Made by a program: the position numbers and the translations under genes | From: an uncultured Arachnia sp. | Lineage (GTDB): Bacteria > Actinomycetota > Actinomycetes > Propionibacteriales > Propionibacteriaceae | DNA: 33,713 nt | Reading direction: 5' to 3' | Assembly: GCA_947493995.1 (NCBI GenBank) | Contig: CANLTJ010000016.1 | Span: forward strand, 1 to 33,713 | Notes under the pieces: generated by a model | Told to the model about the DNA's origin: nothing | Seen by the model: only the letters and a program-made list of their open reading frames with translations | Database searches by the model: none | Shown: positions 7,384-15,642 of the stretch, piece after piece | Position numbering within the stretch: the stretch's first letter is position 1 | How the letters are laid out: the number at the start of each line of letters is the position of its first letter

Positions 7384-7856
7384 CGATGCTCAGCAATCAG
7401 GACATGGCCTTCCTGGAGCAGGCCGTGGATCTCGCCGAGGAGGCGCTCAATGCTGGCGACGAACCCTTCGGCACCGTTCTGGTGCTCGACGGCGAGTGGG
7501 TGTTCAAGGACCGCAACCGGATCTCCGGCGGTGACAGCACACGCCATCCGGAGTTCGCCGTCGCACGATGGGCGGCCGAGAACCTGACGCCCGAGCAGCG
7601 CTCCACCGCGGTGACCTACACCTCGGGCGAACACTGCGCCATGTGCGCAGCGGCCCACGGCTGGGTGGGTCTGGGAAGGATCGTCTATGCCAGCTCCACC
7701 GAGCAACTGGTGGAGTGGCTGCACGAATTCGGCGTGGCACCCGGCCCCGTCGCCCCGCTGGCCATCAACGACGTCGTGCCCGGACTGCCGGTGGACGGCC
7801 CTGCACCGCTGCTCGCGGACCGGCTGAAAGAACTTCACCGCCGCAGCCGCACCTGA
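7380..7856 (+). CDS. Nucleoside/cytidine deaminase-superfamily zinc enzyme
   Basis: A 158-residue zinc-dependent deaminase-fold protein. The zinc and proton-shuttle residues are visible as H56-P-E58 (in RHPEFAV) and C86-x2-C89 (in SGEHCAMC). The family usually has PCxxC; here the residue before the first Cys is His, which may alter the pocket. An early EPFGTVLVLDG segment is typical of tadA/guanine-deaminase relatives. The sequence is not the canonical tRNA adenosine deaminase, so the substrate is uncertain (guanine, a pterin or another amino-heterocycle). The start ATG overlaps the upstream transporter stop by 4 bp. Confidence 0.82.
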   Translation: MTMLSNQDMAFLEQAVDLAEEALNAGDEPFGTVLVLDGEWVFKDRNRISGGDSTRHPEFAVARWAAENLTPEQRSTAVTYTSGEHCAMCAAAHGWVGLGRIVYASSTEQLVEWLHEFGVAPGPVAPLAINDVVPGLPVDGPAPLLADRLKELHRRSRT

Positions 7857-7880
7857 AACACCCTCGAATGTGTGGCCGGA

Positions 7881-7898
7881 GTTCCTCGGTGGGCGAAC
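7881..7898 (+). promoter_or_regulatory. Candidate ClgR operator upstream of clpP1
   Basis: GTTCCTCGGTGGGCGAAC is an imperfect 18-bp palindrome. Its right half GGCGAAC matches the known ClgR half-site exactly; the left half is GTTCCTC where GTTCGCC would be ideal. ClgR activates clpP1P2 in several actinobacteria. The site lies just upstream of the proposed -35, as expected for an activator. Confidence 0.5.
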
Positions 7899-7913
7899 TC
7901 GGGGCCCGGTTCC

Positions 7914-7941
7914 TTGGCTGTGGGTGAGGAGCCGGTAGGTT
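7914..7941 (+). promoter_or_regulatory. Candidate clpP1P2 promoter, near-leaderless
   Basis: TTGGCT (7914-7919) and TAGGTT (7936-7941) with a 16-bp spacer; the -10 ends 7 nt before the GTG start, so the mRNA probably begins at or next to the start codon. GAGGAG around 7925-7931 is too far upstream to serve as ribosome binding site. Confidence 0.45.
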
Positions 7942-7948
7942 TGCACTC

Positions 7949-8575
7949 GTGAACGCGAACAACAGTGATCAAATCTCCATGTCCGCCCCCTCGGGCGCCG
8001 GACTTGGCATGACTGACAATGTGTACTCCTCGCTGCTCGCCAACCGCATCATCTTCCTCGGCTCCGAGGTGAAGGACGAGAACGCCAACGCGATCTGCGC
8101 CCAGATGCTGTTGCTGAACGCCGAGGACCCGCACAAGGACATCTACCTCTACATCAACTCCCCGGGCGGCTCGGTTGACTCCGGCATGGCGATCTTCGAC
8201 ACCATGCAGTGGATCAGCAACGACGTCGCGACGGTGGCCATGGGACTCGCGGCCTCCATGGGGCAGTTCCTGCTCTCAGCCGGCCAGCCGGGCAAGCGCT
8301 TCGCGCTGCCGCACAGCCGCATCATGATGCACCAGCCGTCCGGTGGACTGGGAGGAACAGCCTCCGACATCCGCATCCAGGCCGAGCAGTCCCTGCACAT
8401 CAAGCAGACGATGGCGGCACTGATCGCCGAGCACACCGGCCAGAGCGTCGAACAGATTGGCATCGACTCCGATCGCGACCGGTGGTTCACCGCCGAGCAG
8501 GCGCTCGAGTACGGCTTCATTGACCACGTGTATGAGCGTGCGTCCCAGATCAACTCGGAGGCTCCGAACCAGTGA
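7949..8575 (+). CDS. clpP1: ATP-dependent Clp protease proteolytic subunit 1
   Basis: A 208-residue ClpP serine protease. The catalytic triad is S103 (GLAASMGQF), H128 (MMHQPSGG) and D177 (DRDRWF). Spacings of 25 and 49 residues match E. coli ClpP. In actinobacteria ClpP1 and ClpP2 form a mixed tetradecamer that degrades proteins unfolded by ClpX or ClpC1; this gene and the next are that pair. The N-terminus carries a ~20-residue polar leader that is probably trimmed. The GTG start follows a TAGGTT hexamer by 7 nt; an internal ATG at residue 11 or 21 is the alternative start. The stop overlaps the start of clpP2. Confidence 0.96.
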   Translation: MNANNSDQISMSAPSGAGLGMTDNVYSSLLANRIIFLGSEVKDENANAICAQMLLLNAEDPHKDIYLYINSPGGSVDSGMAIFDTMQWISNDVATVAMGLAASMGQFLLSAGQPGKRFALPHSRIMMHQPSGGLGGTASDIRIQAEQSLHIKQTMAALIAEHTGQSVEQIGIDSDRDRWFTAEQALEYGFIDHVYERASQINSEAPNQ

Positions 8576-9219
8576 TGAACCACCTTCCCACCGGAATCGC
8601 TCCGGCCGGTCCACAGGACAACTACTACATCCCCCAGTGGGAGGAGCGCACCAGCTACGGCGTGCGCCGCGTGGACCCCTACACCAAGCTGTTCGAGGAC
8701 CGCATCATCTTCCTCGGCACGCCCATCTCCGACGAGATCGCCAACGCCGTCATGGCGCAGCTGCTCTGCCTGCAGTCGATGGACGCGGATCGCCAGATCT
8801 CGATCTACCTCAATTCGCCGGGCGGCTCCTTCACCGCGTTGACGGCGATCTACGACACGATGCGCTACATCAAGCCGGAGATCCAGACCGTGTGCCTGGG
8901 CCAGGCAGCGTCCGCGGCGGCGCTGATTCTGGCCGGTGGCACGAAGGGCAAGCGTCTGGCGCTGCCCAACTCGCGCATCCTGATCCACCAGCCGGCCACC
9001 GAGGGCGGCTACGGTCAATCCTCCGACCTGGAGATCCAGGCCCGCGAGATCATGCGCATCCGGACCCTCATGGAACAGATGCTGGCGGAGGACACCGGAC
9101 AGAGTGTCGAACAGGTCAGCAAGGACATCGAGCGCGACAAGTACCTGACGGCGGAGGAAGCCGTCGAGTACGGCATCATCGACGACATCCTGCCCTCACT
9201 CAAGGGGCTCGACGCCTGA
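8572..9219 (+). CDS. clpP2: ATP-dependent Clp protease proteolytic subunit 2
   Basis: A 215-residue second ClpP paralogue with triad S114 (GQAASAAA), H139 (LIHQPA) and D189 (IERDKYL). Compared with ClpP1 it has the longer N-terminal extension (to about residue 35) and the EGGYGQSSD handle region typical of the actinobacterial ClpP2 class. GTG 8572 overlaps the clpP1 stop (GTGA) and lies 10 nt after GGAGG (8557-8561); ATG 8575 is a nearly equal alternative. The two products are expected to assemble together, with ClpP2 docking the unfoldase. Cotranscribed with clpP1; a 112-bp gap with a palindrome separates it from clpX. Confidence 0.96.
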   Translation: MMNHLPTGIAPAGPQDNYYIPQWEERTSYGVRRVDPYTKLFEDRIIFLGTPISDEIANAVMAQLLCLQSMDADRQISIYLNSPGGSFTALTAIYDTMRYIKPEIQTVCLGQAASAAALILAGGTKGKRLALPNSRILIHQPATEGGYGQSSDLEIQAREIMRIRTLMEQMLAEDTGQSVEQVSKDIERDKYLTAEEAVEYGIIDDILPSLKGLDA

Positions 9220-9243
9220 GCAGGTCGTGACGCACGCCCGATA

Positions 9244-9272
9244 CGGGTGTCCTCCGTATGGATGACACCCGT
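9244..9272. promoter_or_regulatory. Inverted repeat between clpP2 and clpX
   Basis: ACGGGTGTC and GACACCCGT form a 9-bp inverted repeat around a 12-nt centre, CTCCGTATGGAT. A further ACGGGT follows directly and leads into TAGTGT (9278-9283), a possible clpX -10. There is no T-run, so an operator or mRNA hairpin is more likely than a terminator. Confidence 0.45.
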
Positions 9273-9331
9273 ACGGGTAGTGTGGAGTTTCAGCAGCACA
9301 GCAGAACGGCCATCAGCCAGGGGGTGAGGAC

Positions 9332-10612
9332 ATGGCGCGGATCGGAGAATCCAGCGAGCTTTTCAAGTGCAACTTCTGCGGCAAGAGCCAGAAGCAGGTC
9401 AAGAAACTGATCGCCGGCCCGGGTGTCTACATCTGCGACGAATGCATCGGGCTGTGCAACGAGATCATCGAGGAAGAGTTTCCCGAGACCAGCAGTATTG
9501 GCCTGGTGGAGGAGCTGCCCAAGCCCCGCGAGATCCGTGAATTCCTGGACACCTACGTCATCGGCCAGGACCCCGCCAAGAAGGCGCTCAGCGTGGCCGT
9601 CTACAACCACTACAAGCGCATCCAGGCCGAGGCCAAGGCTCCGCGCCATGCCAACGACCAGGAAGATGTGGAGGTGGCCAAGTCCAACATCCTCCTCATC
9701 GGGCCCACCGGCTGCGGGAAGACCTATCTCGCGCAGACGCTCGCAAGGATGCTGAACGTCCCCTTCGCCATGGCGGACGCCACCGCCCTCACGGAGGCGG
9801 GCTACGTCGGCGAGGACGTCGAGAACATCCTCCTCAAACTCATCCAGGCCGCGGACTTCGACATCAAGAAGGCCGAGACCGGCATCATCTACATCGACGA
9901 GATCGACAAGGTGGCGCGCAAGAGCGAGAACCCCTCCATCACGCGCGACGTCTCCGGCGAGGGTGTCCAGCAGGCACTGCTGAAGATTCTGGAGGGAACG
10001 GTTGCCTCCGTGCCACCCCAGGGTGGACGCAAGCACCCCCACCAGGACTTCCTGCAGATCGACACCACCAAGGTGCTCTTCATCGTCGGCGGCGCCTTCG
10101 CGGGTCTCGAGGAGATCGTGAACACGCGTATCGGCAAGCAGCCACTCGGGTTCAGCCGTAGGTCGGAGAACAAGGAGCTGATGGTCGATCCATTCGCGAT
10201 GGTGCGCCCGCAGGACCTCCACAAGTTCGGCCTGATCCCCGAGTTCATCGGGCGCCTGCCCATGATCTCCAGCGTGTCGCCGTTGGATCGCGAGGCGCTC
10301 GTCAGGATCCTTACTGAGCCGCGCAACGCCCTGACCAAGCAGTTCGCCAAACTTTTTGAGCTCGACGGTGTGCGCCTCGAGTTCACCTCCGACGCCATCG
10401 AGGCCATCGCGGATCAGGCACTCGAACGCGGCACCGGTGCCCGCGGTCTCCGCGCCATCTTGGAGGAACTGCTGCTTGAGGTGATGTTCGAGGTGCCCTC
10501 CAGCGAGGACGTGGCCCAGGTGATCATTCACCGGGACACGGTCATCGGCAACACTGGGCCGGAGATGGTGCCCCGAGCCAAGCTGGCTCGTCGGCGGGAT
10601 CTCTCCGCCTGA
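9332..10612 (+). CDS. clpX: ATP-dependent Clp protease ATP-binding subunit ClpX
   Basis: A 426-residue AAA+ unfoldase that recognises tagged substrates and threads them into ClpP. The N-terminal zinc-binding domain has C13, C16, C35 and C38. Walker A is GPTGCGKT (124-131), the pore loop is GYVG (157-160), Walker B is IIYIDE (185-190), the RKH loop is at GRKHPHQ, and the sensor region EFIGRLP follows. The ATG has GGGTGAGG upstream. The family length is normal (~425). It is separated from clpP2 by 112 bp and probably has its own promoter, as often in actinobacteria. Confidence 0.97.
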   Translation: MARIGESSELFKCNFCGKSQKQVKKLIAGPGVYICDECIGLCNEIIEEEFPETSSIGLVEELPKPREIREFLDTYVIGQDPAKKALSVAVYNHYKRIQAEAKAPRHANDQEDVEVAKSNILLIGPTGCGKTYLAQTLARMLNVPFAMADATALTEAGYVGEDVENILLKLIQAADFDIKKAETGIIYIDEIDKVARKSENPSITRDVSGEGVQQALLKILEGTVASVPPQGGRKHPHQDFLQIDTTKVLFIVGGAFAGLEEIVNTRIGKQPLGFSRRSENKELMVDPFAMVRPQDLHKFGLIPEFIGRLPMISSVSPLDREALVRILTEPRNALTKQFAKLFELDGVRLEFTSDAIEAIADQALERGTGARGLRAILEELLLEVMFEVPSSEDVAQVIIHRDTVIGNTGPEMVPRAKLARRRDLSA

Positions 10613-10750
10613 TTCACCTCTTGCTGACCGCCGCCAGCCTTCTGTGTGAAGCCGCCCCGGGGCGTTCGGCATCCCTGATACTGAATGTAGATGCCGAGAG
10701 CAACCATCACCCACCTCGTTTCCTGAGTAGCCCCGCGACAAAGGAGCAGG

Positions 10751-10831
10751 GTGTATCGAAGGACGATTCGCAAGTCACGAGGCCTTTCGATACACGGCAG
10801 GTTCGTTCCTCACCGGCCGCTACTCAAGGAA
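10751..10831. repeat. Second copy of the dispersed intergenic repeat, with hairpin
   Basis: The segment 10781-10831 (GGCCTTTCGATACACG ... GGCCGCTACTCAAGG) matches 4081-4131 in order and spacing of its blocks: TTCGATAC, TTCGTTCCTC, GGC(C/T)GCTACTCA. Its left part pairs with 10751-10762 as a ~12-bp stem with one bulge. This resembles the REP-like palindromic elements scattered in actinobacterial genomes. Confidence 0.55.
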
Positions 10832-10964
10832 ACGACAGGCTGAGCACGGGATCGAGCGGCTTCTCGATCCTTCATCTCTCCCAGCGCCGCAACGGCGGAG
10901 AAGCTGAATAGTCCGGCACGAGTGGGGGCGTGGGTCGCTGGTGCAGGGTGCGCGGCTCCTTCGC

Positions 10965-10970
10965 TAGGTT
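10965..10970 (+). promoter_or_regulatory. -10 element of a probable leaderless promoter for the tricorn gene
   Basis: TAGGTT lies 6 nt before ATG 10977. It is identical to the -10 hexamer proposed for clpP1. No good -35 is seen. GGGAG between the hexamer and ATG is very close to the start. Confidence 0.4.
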
Positions 10971-10976
10971 GGGAGC

Positions 10977-13900
10977 ATGACTCGCGGCTATCTCAGGTAT
11001 CCCCATGTCCACGACACCTCCGTGGTGTTCGTGGCCGACGACGACCTCTGGCTGACGTCCACCGACGGCGGTCGAGCTCACCGCCTGACGGCCGACGGCA
11101 GCCCGCCCCGCAGCCCGCGATTCTCCCCGGACGGTGCCAGCGTCGCCTTCGTCAGCGGGGTCAACGGCGGACTGGACCTCTACGTCGTCGATCTCGACGG
11201 CGGACGCCGCCGCCTCACGTGGGTGGGCGCCAGGCGGATGCTCGTCTCCGGATGGTTGGATCAGGACCACATCCTGCTTGCATCGGATCATGCCGACGGC
11301 AACCGGGCCATGACGAGCCTGTTCTCCGTCTCGGTCGACGGCGACCTCGAACGGCTGCCATGGGGCCCCGCGATGGCCGCCGCAGTGCACAAGGACGGCC
11401 GCGTGGTGCTCGCCTCCCCGAACTTCCAGGGCCCGGAACGCTGGAAGCGCTACCGCGGCGGCATGGCCGTGCGGCTCTGGATCTCCGACAAGAAGCGCAA
11501 GAGCTGGGAACGCCTGCTGCCGGAACAGACTGCCAGCCTGGCTCTGCCGTCGTGGGTGGGCAACCGGGTGCTGTTCACCTCCGATCTGGGTGCCTCCCTG
11601 CCCGGCAAGCCCGGCGAACAGGCCCAGGTGTACTCGGTGGGCCTGCGCAAGGGGGATCTGCGGCAGCACACCCGCCACAACTTTGATGACGGATATGTGC
11701 GGGATGCCACCACGGATGGCACCCGCGTCGTCTACCACGCCCGCGGGCAGCTCTTCGTCATGGACTCCCTGGACGCGAACCCGCGTCGGATCAACGTGAC
11801 GACGGCCCTGGGTGCCCCCGAGCCGGTGGTGTTGACACCGACGGATCGGCTCGAGGCCGTGGTGCCCGATCAGGGCGGCGACGGGTCGCTACTGGACTGG
11901 CGCGGTTCCGCCTGGTTCCTGACCCACCGCGGCGGGCCGGCCCGCGCGCTCAGCGACCTACCGGGCGTGCGCATCCGGGAACCACAGGTGCTGGGCACAT
12001 CAGGTCGCGGGATCTGGGCCACCGACGCCGAAGGCGAGGACTGCTTGGAGATCGCCGCACTGGATGGCGAGGGCGAACCCCGTCGCATCGCCCACGGCAA
12101 GCTGGGCCGGGTGTTGGCTCTGGCATCCAACACCGACGGCTCCCGGGTGGCGGTGGCCAGTCACGATGGCACCGTTCACGTTGTCGACACCGCGAAGGGC
12201 GTTGTGAGAAAAGTGGGGCGCTCCAGCGAGGGCGAAGCCACCGGTCTGGTCTTCTCGCCGGACTCCCGCTATCTCGTATGGCGCGAAGCCGTGGCCAACG
12301 AGGGCATGCTGGGCCGCCTCGTCGGCTATGACCTCGCCGAGAACAGCGGCTTCGAGCTCACGCGCGGGCAGTTCAATGACTACAGCCCCACCTTCAGCCA
12401 CGACGGCAAGTACCTGTACTTCCTCTCCAGCCGCACGATCGATCCCACCTACGACGAGCTGACCTTCGATTTGTCGTTCACCAATACCGTGCGGGCATTC
12501 GTGGCGCCGCTGCGCGCCGAGGACCCCGTCCCCTTCGGTCCCGCCTCCGACGGCTGGGCCCTCAGCGAGAGCACCGACGTAGGGTCCAAGCCCGCTGCAG
12601 AGGAGGACGCTAAGCCGGAGCCTGTCGTTCTGGATCTTGCGGGCTTTGAGGACCGGATGCTGCCGCTACCGGTCCCCTCGGGGCGCTACGCGTCCTTGCA
12701 GGCCTCGGCCAACGGTGTGCTGTGGCGGCGCATGTCCGGCTACACCGGCGAACTCGGCTCCGGGAAGGTGCCAGGCGACGAGGCGAAGGACTCCGTCGAG
12801 TTCTACGACGTCACCAAGCGCAAACTCACCGTGGTGGTGGAGGCCTGCGACAGCGCCGCTGTCAGTGGTGATGGCAAACAACTGGTCGTGCGCAACGGCG
12901 ACGACATCTTCGTCCAGCCAGCCGAGACCAAGCCCGAGCCCGACGACGACGCCCACGTCACCGTTGACCTCAGCCGGCTGCGTCGACGCATCAATCCCCG
13001 CGACGAGTGGCGCCAGATGTTCGACGAGAACGCCCGCCTCATGCGGGACCATTACTGGCGGCCGGACATGGACGGCGTCGACTGGGACGCCGTCTGCGCG
13101 AAGTATCGGCCGCTCGTGGAGGAACTCGCCACCCACGACGACCTGATCGACGTGCTGTGGGAGACGGTCGGGGAACTCAACACCTCGCATGCGTACGTCT
13201 TTCCCCCGGCCGACGGCGAGGCTCCGGGCACGGGCTGGCTGGGCGCCGAGTTTGGCCGCAACAGTAAGGGCGACGTGACCATCACGCGCATCCTGCCGGG
13301 CGAATCGTCGGATCCGAGCGCTCGCTCGCCGCTGCTGGCCGCTGGCGTCGGCGCCCAGCCGGGCGACGTGGTGGTGGCCGTCGATGGTCGGCCCACTGCT
13401 GAGGTGCCCCACATTGGGGTCCTGCTGCAGGGGGCGGCCGAGAAGGTGGTGGAGCTGTCGTTGGTGCGTGGAAGCCTGAAGCGACGCGTGGCCGTCGTAC
13501 CCATCCACACGGAAGCGAGCCTGCGCTACCACGAGTGGGTCGCCGGTCGAGCTGCCTACGTGAGGGAGAAGTCGGGCGGACGGATCGGCTATGTGCACGT
13601 GCCCGACATGGCAGCCCACGGTTGGGCCGAGTTCCACCGGCTCATTGAGGCCGCCACGCGCTGCGACGCCGTGATCGCCGACGTGCGCTTCAACGGCGGC
13701 GGACACACCTCCGAGCTGGTGATCGAACGCCTGGCACGCAAGGTGATCGGCTGGGGGTTCGGACGGCACTTCGACAAGCCGTTCACCTACCCGTCGCAGG
13801 GGCTGCGCGGCCCGGTTGTCTTCGTCACGAACCCGTACGCCGGCTCCGACGGCGACATCGTCACCGGAGCCGCCCAGAACATGGGCCTCGGCACGGTGGT

Positions 13901-14180
13901 GGGGGAGCGCAGCTGGGGTGGTGTCATCGGCATCGATGGTCGGTTCTCGCTGGTGGACGGCACGGAAGTGACGCAGCCCCGTTACGCGCACGCCTTTGAC
14001 CTGCAGGGCTACGGGCTGGAGAACCACGGCACCGAGCCTGACGTCGTCGTGCCCATGGGACCGCTGGACTGGGAGTCCGAGGATGACATCCAGCTCGATG
14101 CGGCCATCGCCGAGGTCATGAAGACTCTGAAGGCCACGCCCGCTGCCACGCCACCGGCGATCCCGAAGCCGCGCGTCTGA
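10977..14180 (+). CDS. Tricorn protease homologue (S41 family serine peptidase)
   Basis: A 1067-residue tricorn-type protease that would trim peptides released by larger proteases. The order is: two N-terminal beta-propeller regions with repeated strand motifs such as PRFSPDGASVAFVS and PTFSHDGKYLYFLSSR (about 1-610), a helical bundle with EWRQMFDENARLMRDHYW (~680), a PDZ domain (~765-850, with GAQPGDVVVAVDG), and the S41 catalytic domain. All catalytic residues of archaeal tricorn are present: S737-H738 (NTSHAY), S957-D958 (GSDGD) and E1020 (GTEPD), nearly the same numbering as in Thermoplasma (745, 746, 965, 966, 1023). There is no signal peptide, so it is cytosolic. It follows clpX, consistent with a peptide-degradation neighbourhood. 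Confidence 0.92.
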   Translation: MTRGYLRYPHVHDTSVVFVADDDLWLTSTDGGRAHRLTADGSPPRSPRFSPDGASVAFVSGVNGGLDLYVVDLDGGRRRLTWVGARRMLVSGWLDQDHILLASDHADGNRAMTSLFSVSVDGDLERLPWGPAMAAAVHKDGRVVLASPNFQGPERWKRYRGGMAVRLWISDKKRKSWERLLPEQTASLALPSWVGNRVLFTSDLGASLPGKPGEQAQVYSVGLRKGDLRQHTRHNFDDGYVRDATTDGTRVVYHARGQLFVMDSLDANPRRINVTTALGAPEPVVLTPTDRLEAVVPDQGGDGSLLDWRGSAWFLTHRGGPARALSDLPGVRIREPQVLGTSGRGIWATDAEGEDCLEIAALDGEGEPRRIAHGKLGRVLALASNTDGSRVAVASHDGTVHVVDTAKGVVRKVGRSSEGEATGLVFSPDSRYLVWREAVANEGMLGRLVGYDLAENSGFELTRGQFNDYSPTFSHDGKYLYFLSSRTIDPTYDELTFDLSFTNTVRAFVAPLRAEDPVPFGPASDGWALSESTDVGSKPAAEEDAKPEPVVLDLAGFEDRMLPLPVPSGRYASLQASANGVLWRRMSGYTGELGSGKVPGDEAKDSVEFYDVTKRKLTVVVEACDSAAVSGDGKQLVVRNGDDIFVQPAETKPEPDDDAHVTVDLSRLRRRINPRDEWRQMFDENARLMRDHYWRPDMDGVDWDAVCAKYRPLVEELATHDDLIDVLWETVGELNTSHAYVFPPADGEAPGTGWLGAEFGRNSKGDVTITRILPGESSDPSARSPLLAAGVGAQPGDVVVAVDGRPTAEVPHIGVLLQGAAEKVVELSLVRGSLKRRVAVVPIHTEASLRYHEWVAGRAAYVREKSGGRIGYVHVPDMAAHGWAEFHRLIEAATRCDAVIADVRFNGGGHTSELVIERLARKVIGWGFGRHFDKPFTYPSQGLRGPVVFVTNPYAGSDGDIVTGAAQNMGLGTVVGERSWGGVIGIDGRFSLVDGTEVTQPRYAHAFDLQGYGLENHGTEPDVVVPMGPLDWESEDDIQLDAAIAEVMKTLKATPAATPPAIPKPRV

Positions 14181-14211
14181 TTCGTCGCCGCTCCTTGGAC
14201 GCGAGGTCCGT

Positions 14212-14269
14212 CAACATTCGCGTGGGCAGACCAACCGAAATGTTCATGGAACTCATTGGCGCAAGGGAA
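14212..14269. repeat. 58-bp repeat, copy A, downstream of the tricorn gene
   Basis: Shares with copy B at 14979 the blocks CAACATT, GACCAACCGAAATGT and GGAACTCA at identical spacing. AACATT and AATGTT inside it form an inverted repeat. The copies flank the small kinase gene in direct orientation. Confidence 0.6.
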
Positions 14270-14276
14270 TAGAGCC

Positions 14277-14918
14277 TCACACGAGGCGCGCGACCAGGTC
14301 GGCGCGGTGATTGCTGCCGCGAACGATCTCCGCATTGGGCTCGTCGGTGGTCGAAGCCCAGGCCTGTGCCTCCGCCCGGGTCCGGCCGAAGCGCTCGTGA
14401 CGAGCCACGAGTTGGGCCATCCGCTGGTCCTCCGCGGGTTCGAGGAACCAGGCCTCGTCGAGCAACTCCCGAATCTCCGACCAGGGCTCCTCATCGAGGA
14501 GTAGGTAGTTGCCAGCCGTGATGACCAACTGGCAGGACTCCTCCACGGCGATGGCTCCGGCGACCGCGAGGTCAAGTGACCGATCGAAGACCGGGGCATA
14601 GACGGGGTCCGGCCCTGCCTCTTTGAGCCGACGCAGGAGGTGGACGTAGCCAGCGGCATCAAAAGTGTCCTTGGCTCCCTTGCGATTGCGACGTCCCAGT
14701 GTGGTCAACAGCTCATTGGAGAGGTGAAAGCCGTCCATCTCCACGACCTGTGTTGCGGGTCCAAGCGCGTCGGCGATGATCTCGGCGACGGTGGACTTGC
14801 CCGCGCCTGGAGCCCCCACCAGCCCCAGCAGTTGACGTCCCGGATTGCGCGTCAGGTCGCGGGCGCGTTCGACCAGCTCATCCACGGTCACATCGGTGAC
14901 GGCTATGGGCATGTCCAT
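14277..14918 (-). CDS. P-loop nucleoside/pantothenate-type small-molecule kinase
   Basis: A 213-residue kinase of the uridine kinase/pantothenate kinase-like P-loop class ('nucleoside/nucleotide kinase family'). Walker A is GAPGAGKS (35-42) in LVGAPGAGKSTVAE. The substrate-side motif EMDGFHLSN follows, then a DTFDAAGYV region and a YLLLDEEPW segment, all typical of fructose/nucleoside kinase relatives such as YggC/FrcK-like proteins. The phosphate acceptor could be a nucleoside, a sugar or pantothenate and cannot be fixed here. Start ATG 14918 has AGGAG six bases upstream. It runs opposite to the tricorn gene and is flanked by the two direct repeats, which hints that gene plus repeats could have moved as a unit. 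Confidence 0.8.
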   Translation of the reverse strand: MDMPIAVTDVTVDELVERARDLTRNPGRQLLGLVGAPGAGKSTVAEIIADALGPATQVVEMDGFHLSNELLTTLGRRNRKGAKDTFDAAGYVHLLRRLKEAGPDPVYAPVFDRSLDLAVAGAIAVEESCQLVITAGNYLLLDEEPWSEIRELLDEAWFLEPAEDQRMAQLVARHERFGRTRAEAQAWASTTDEPNAEIVRGSNHRADLVARLV

Positions 14919-14978
14919 GGAAATCTCCTGCTTCGCGGCTTGCGTACAACTCTATGAGAGGGGATCACGGAGCTTCGG

Positions 14979-15035
14979 CAACATTTAGGGGGGCTGACCA
15001 ACCGAAATGTCGTCGGAACTCAACGATTGAGGGAA
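14979..15035. repeat. 58-bp repeat, copy B, between the kinase gene and mpg
   Basis: Second copy of the element at 14212. It carries CAACATT, GACCAACCGAAATGT and GGAACTCA in the same order. Its right end reaches into the last codons of mpg (stop at 15020), so the last residues of the glycosylase come from repeat sequence. Confidence 0.6.
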
Positions 15036-15640
15036 CCCGGGCCCGACACCGTGGGGTCGCCGGGGATGCGGTAGCGCAGTTGGAGGTGTTCGGGCTCTGT
15101 GGCTTCCGGGCGCAGACCGATACGCGGTCCGGTGGCGACAGGAGGTTCATCCGGGCGATCGGATACCCAGACGGGGGAGTCTGCGGCGCACAGGTCGAGA
15201 CCGTCGTCCAGCCAGTTGATGCCCAGTACGACGGTGAGACGTCCGGGACCCTGCGCGAGGTCACGGTCCTTCCGCGTCACCCCGGCGGCGCTGCGACGAG
15301 CACGCGCGAGCTCAACACCCTGCACCACCTCACCGGCCCGTACGAGGCACCCGTTAGCGTGGTCAAGGGTCGAGGCGACGATGTTGCAGCAGGAGTGCAG
15401 ACCCATGTGGCGGTACACATACAGGTGACCGGCTTCACCGAACATCGTTTCATTCCGCGCGGTCATGCCGCGGAAGGCATGTGACCCGGGATCATCGACC
15501 CCGTCGTAGGCTTCGAGCTCGGTGATACGCACCACAACGCCGTCGGCCGTCACGAGGTGACACCCCAGAAGCCTCGGCGCGAGTTCACGTACCGGATGCT
15601 GGAAGAACTCGCGGGGCAGCCGGGGCCAGGCCGCGTCCAT
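15020..15640 (-). CDS. mpg: DNA-3-methyladenine glycosylase (Aag/Mpg family)
   Basis: A 206-residue alkyladenine DNA glycosylase that excises 3-methyladenine and related lesions to start base excision repair. Family motifs seen are LLGCHLV, ITELEAYDGVDDPGSHAFRG with the catalytic Glu in TELEAY, RNETMFGEAGHLYVYRHMGLHSCCNIV, and QGPGRLTVVLGI. It begins 2 bp after the valS stop and is clearly cotranscribed with it; the ribosome binding site GGAG lies in the end of valS. The final residues overlap the repeat at 14979. Length is normal for bacterial Aag. Confidence 0.93.
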   Translation of the reverse strand: MDAAWPRLPREFFQHPVRELAPRLLGCHLVTADGVVVRITELEAYDGVDDPGSHAFRGMTARNETMFGEAGHLYVYRHMGLHSCCNIVASTLDHANGCLVRAGEVVQGVELARARRSAAGVTRKDRDLAQGPGRLTVVLGINWLDDGLDLCAADSPVWVSDRPDEPPVATGPRIGLRPEATEPEHLQLRYRIPGDPTVSGPGSLNR

Positions 15641-15642
15641 GC

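Larger units (their letters stand above)
10613..10976. other. 364-bp intergenic region with three inverted repeats
   Basis: No gene seen. It contains CGGCATC (10667-10673)/GATGCCG (10690-10696), a long hairpin GTGTATCGAA (10751-10760)/TTCGATACAC (10786-10795), a dispersed-repeat unit, a perfect hairpin GGATCGAG-cggctt-CTCGATCC (10849-10870), and a -10-like TAGGTT before the next gene. The 10849 hairpin could act as a terminator but lacks a real T-run. Confidence 0.6.

Noticed and set aside
9290..10741. Minus-strand 483-codon frame opposite clpX
   Set aside because: Antisense shadow with no motifs; clpX is unambiguous.
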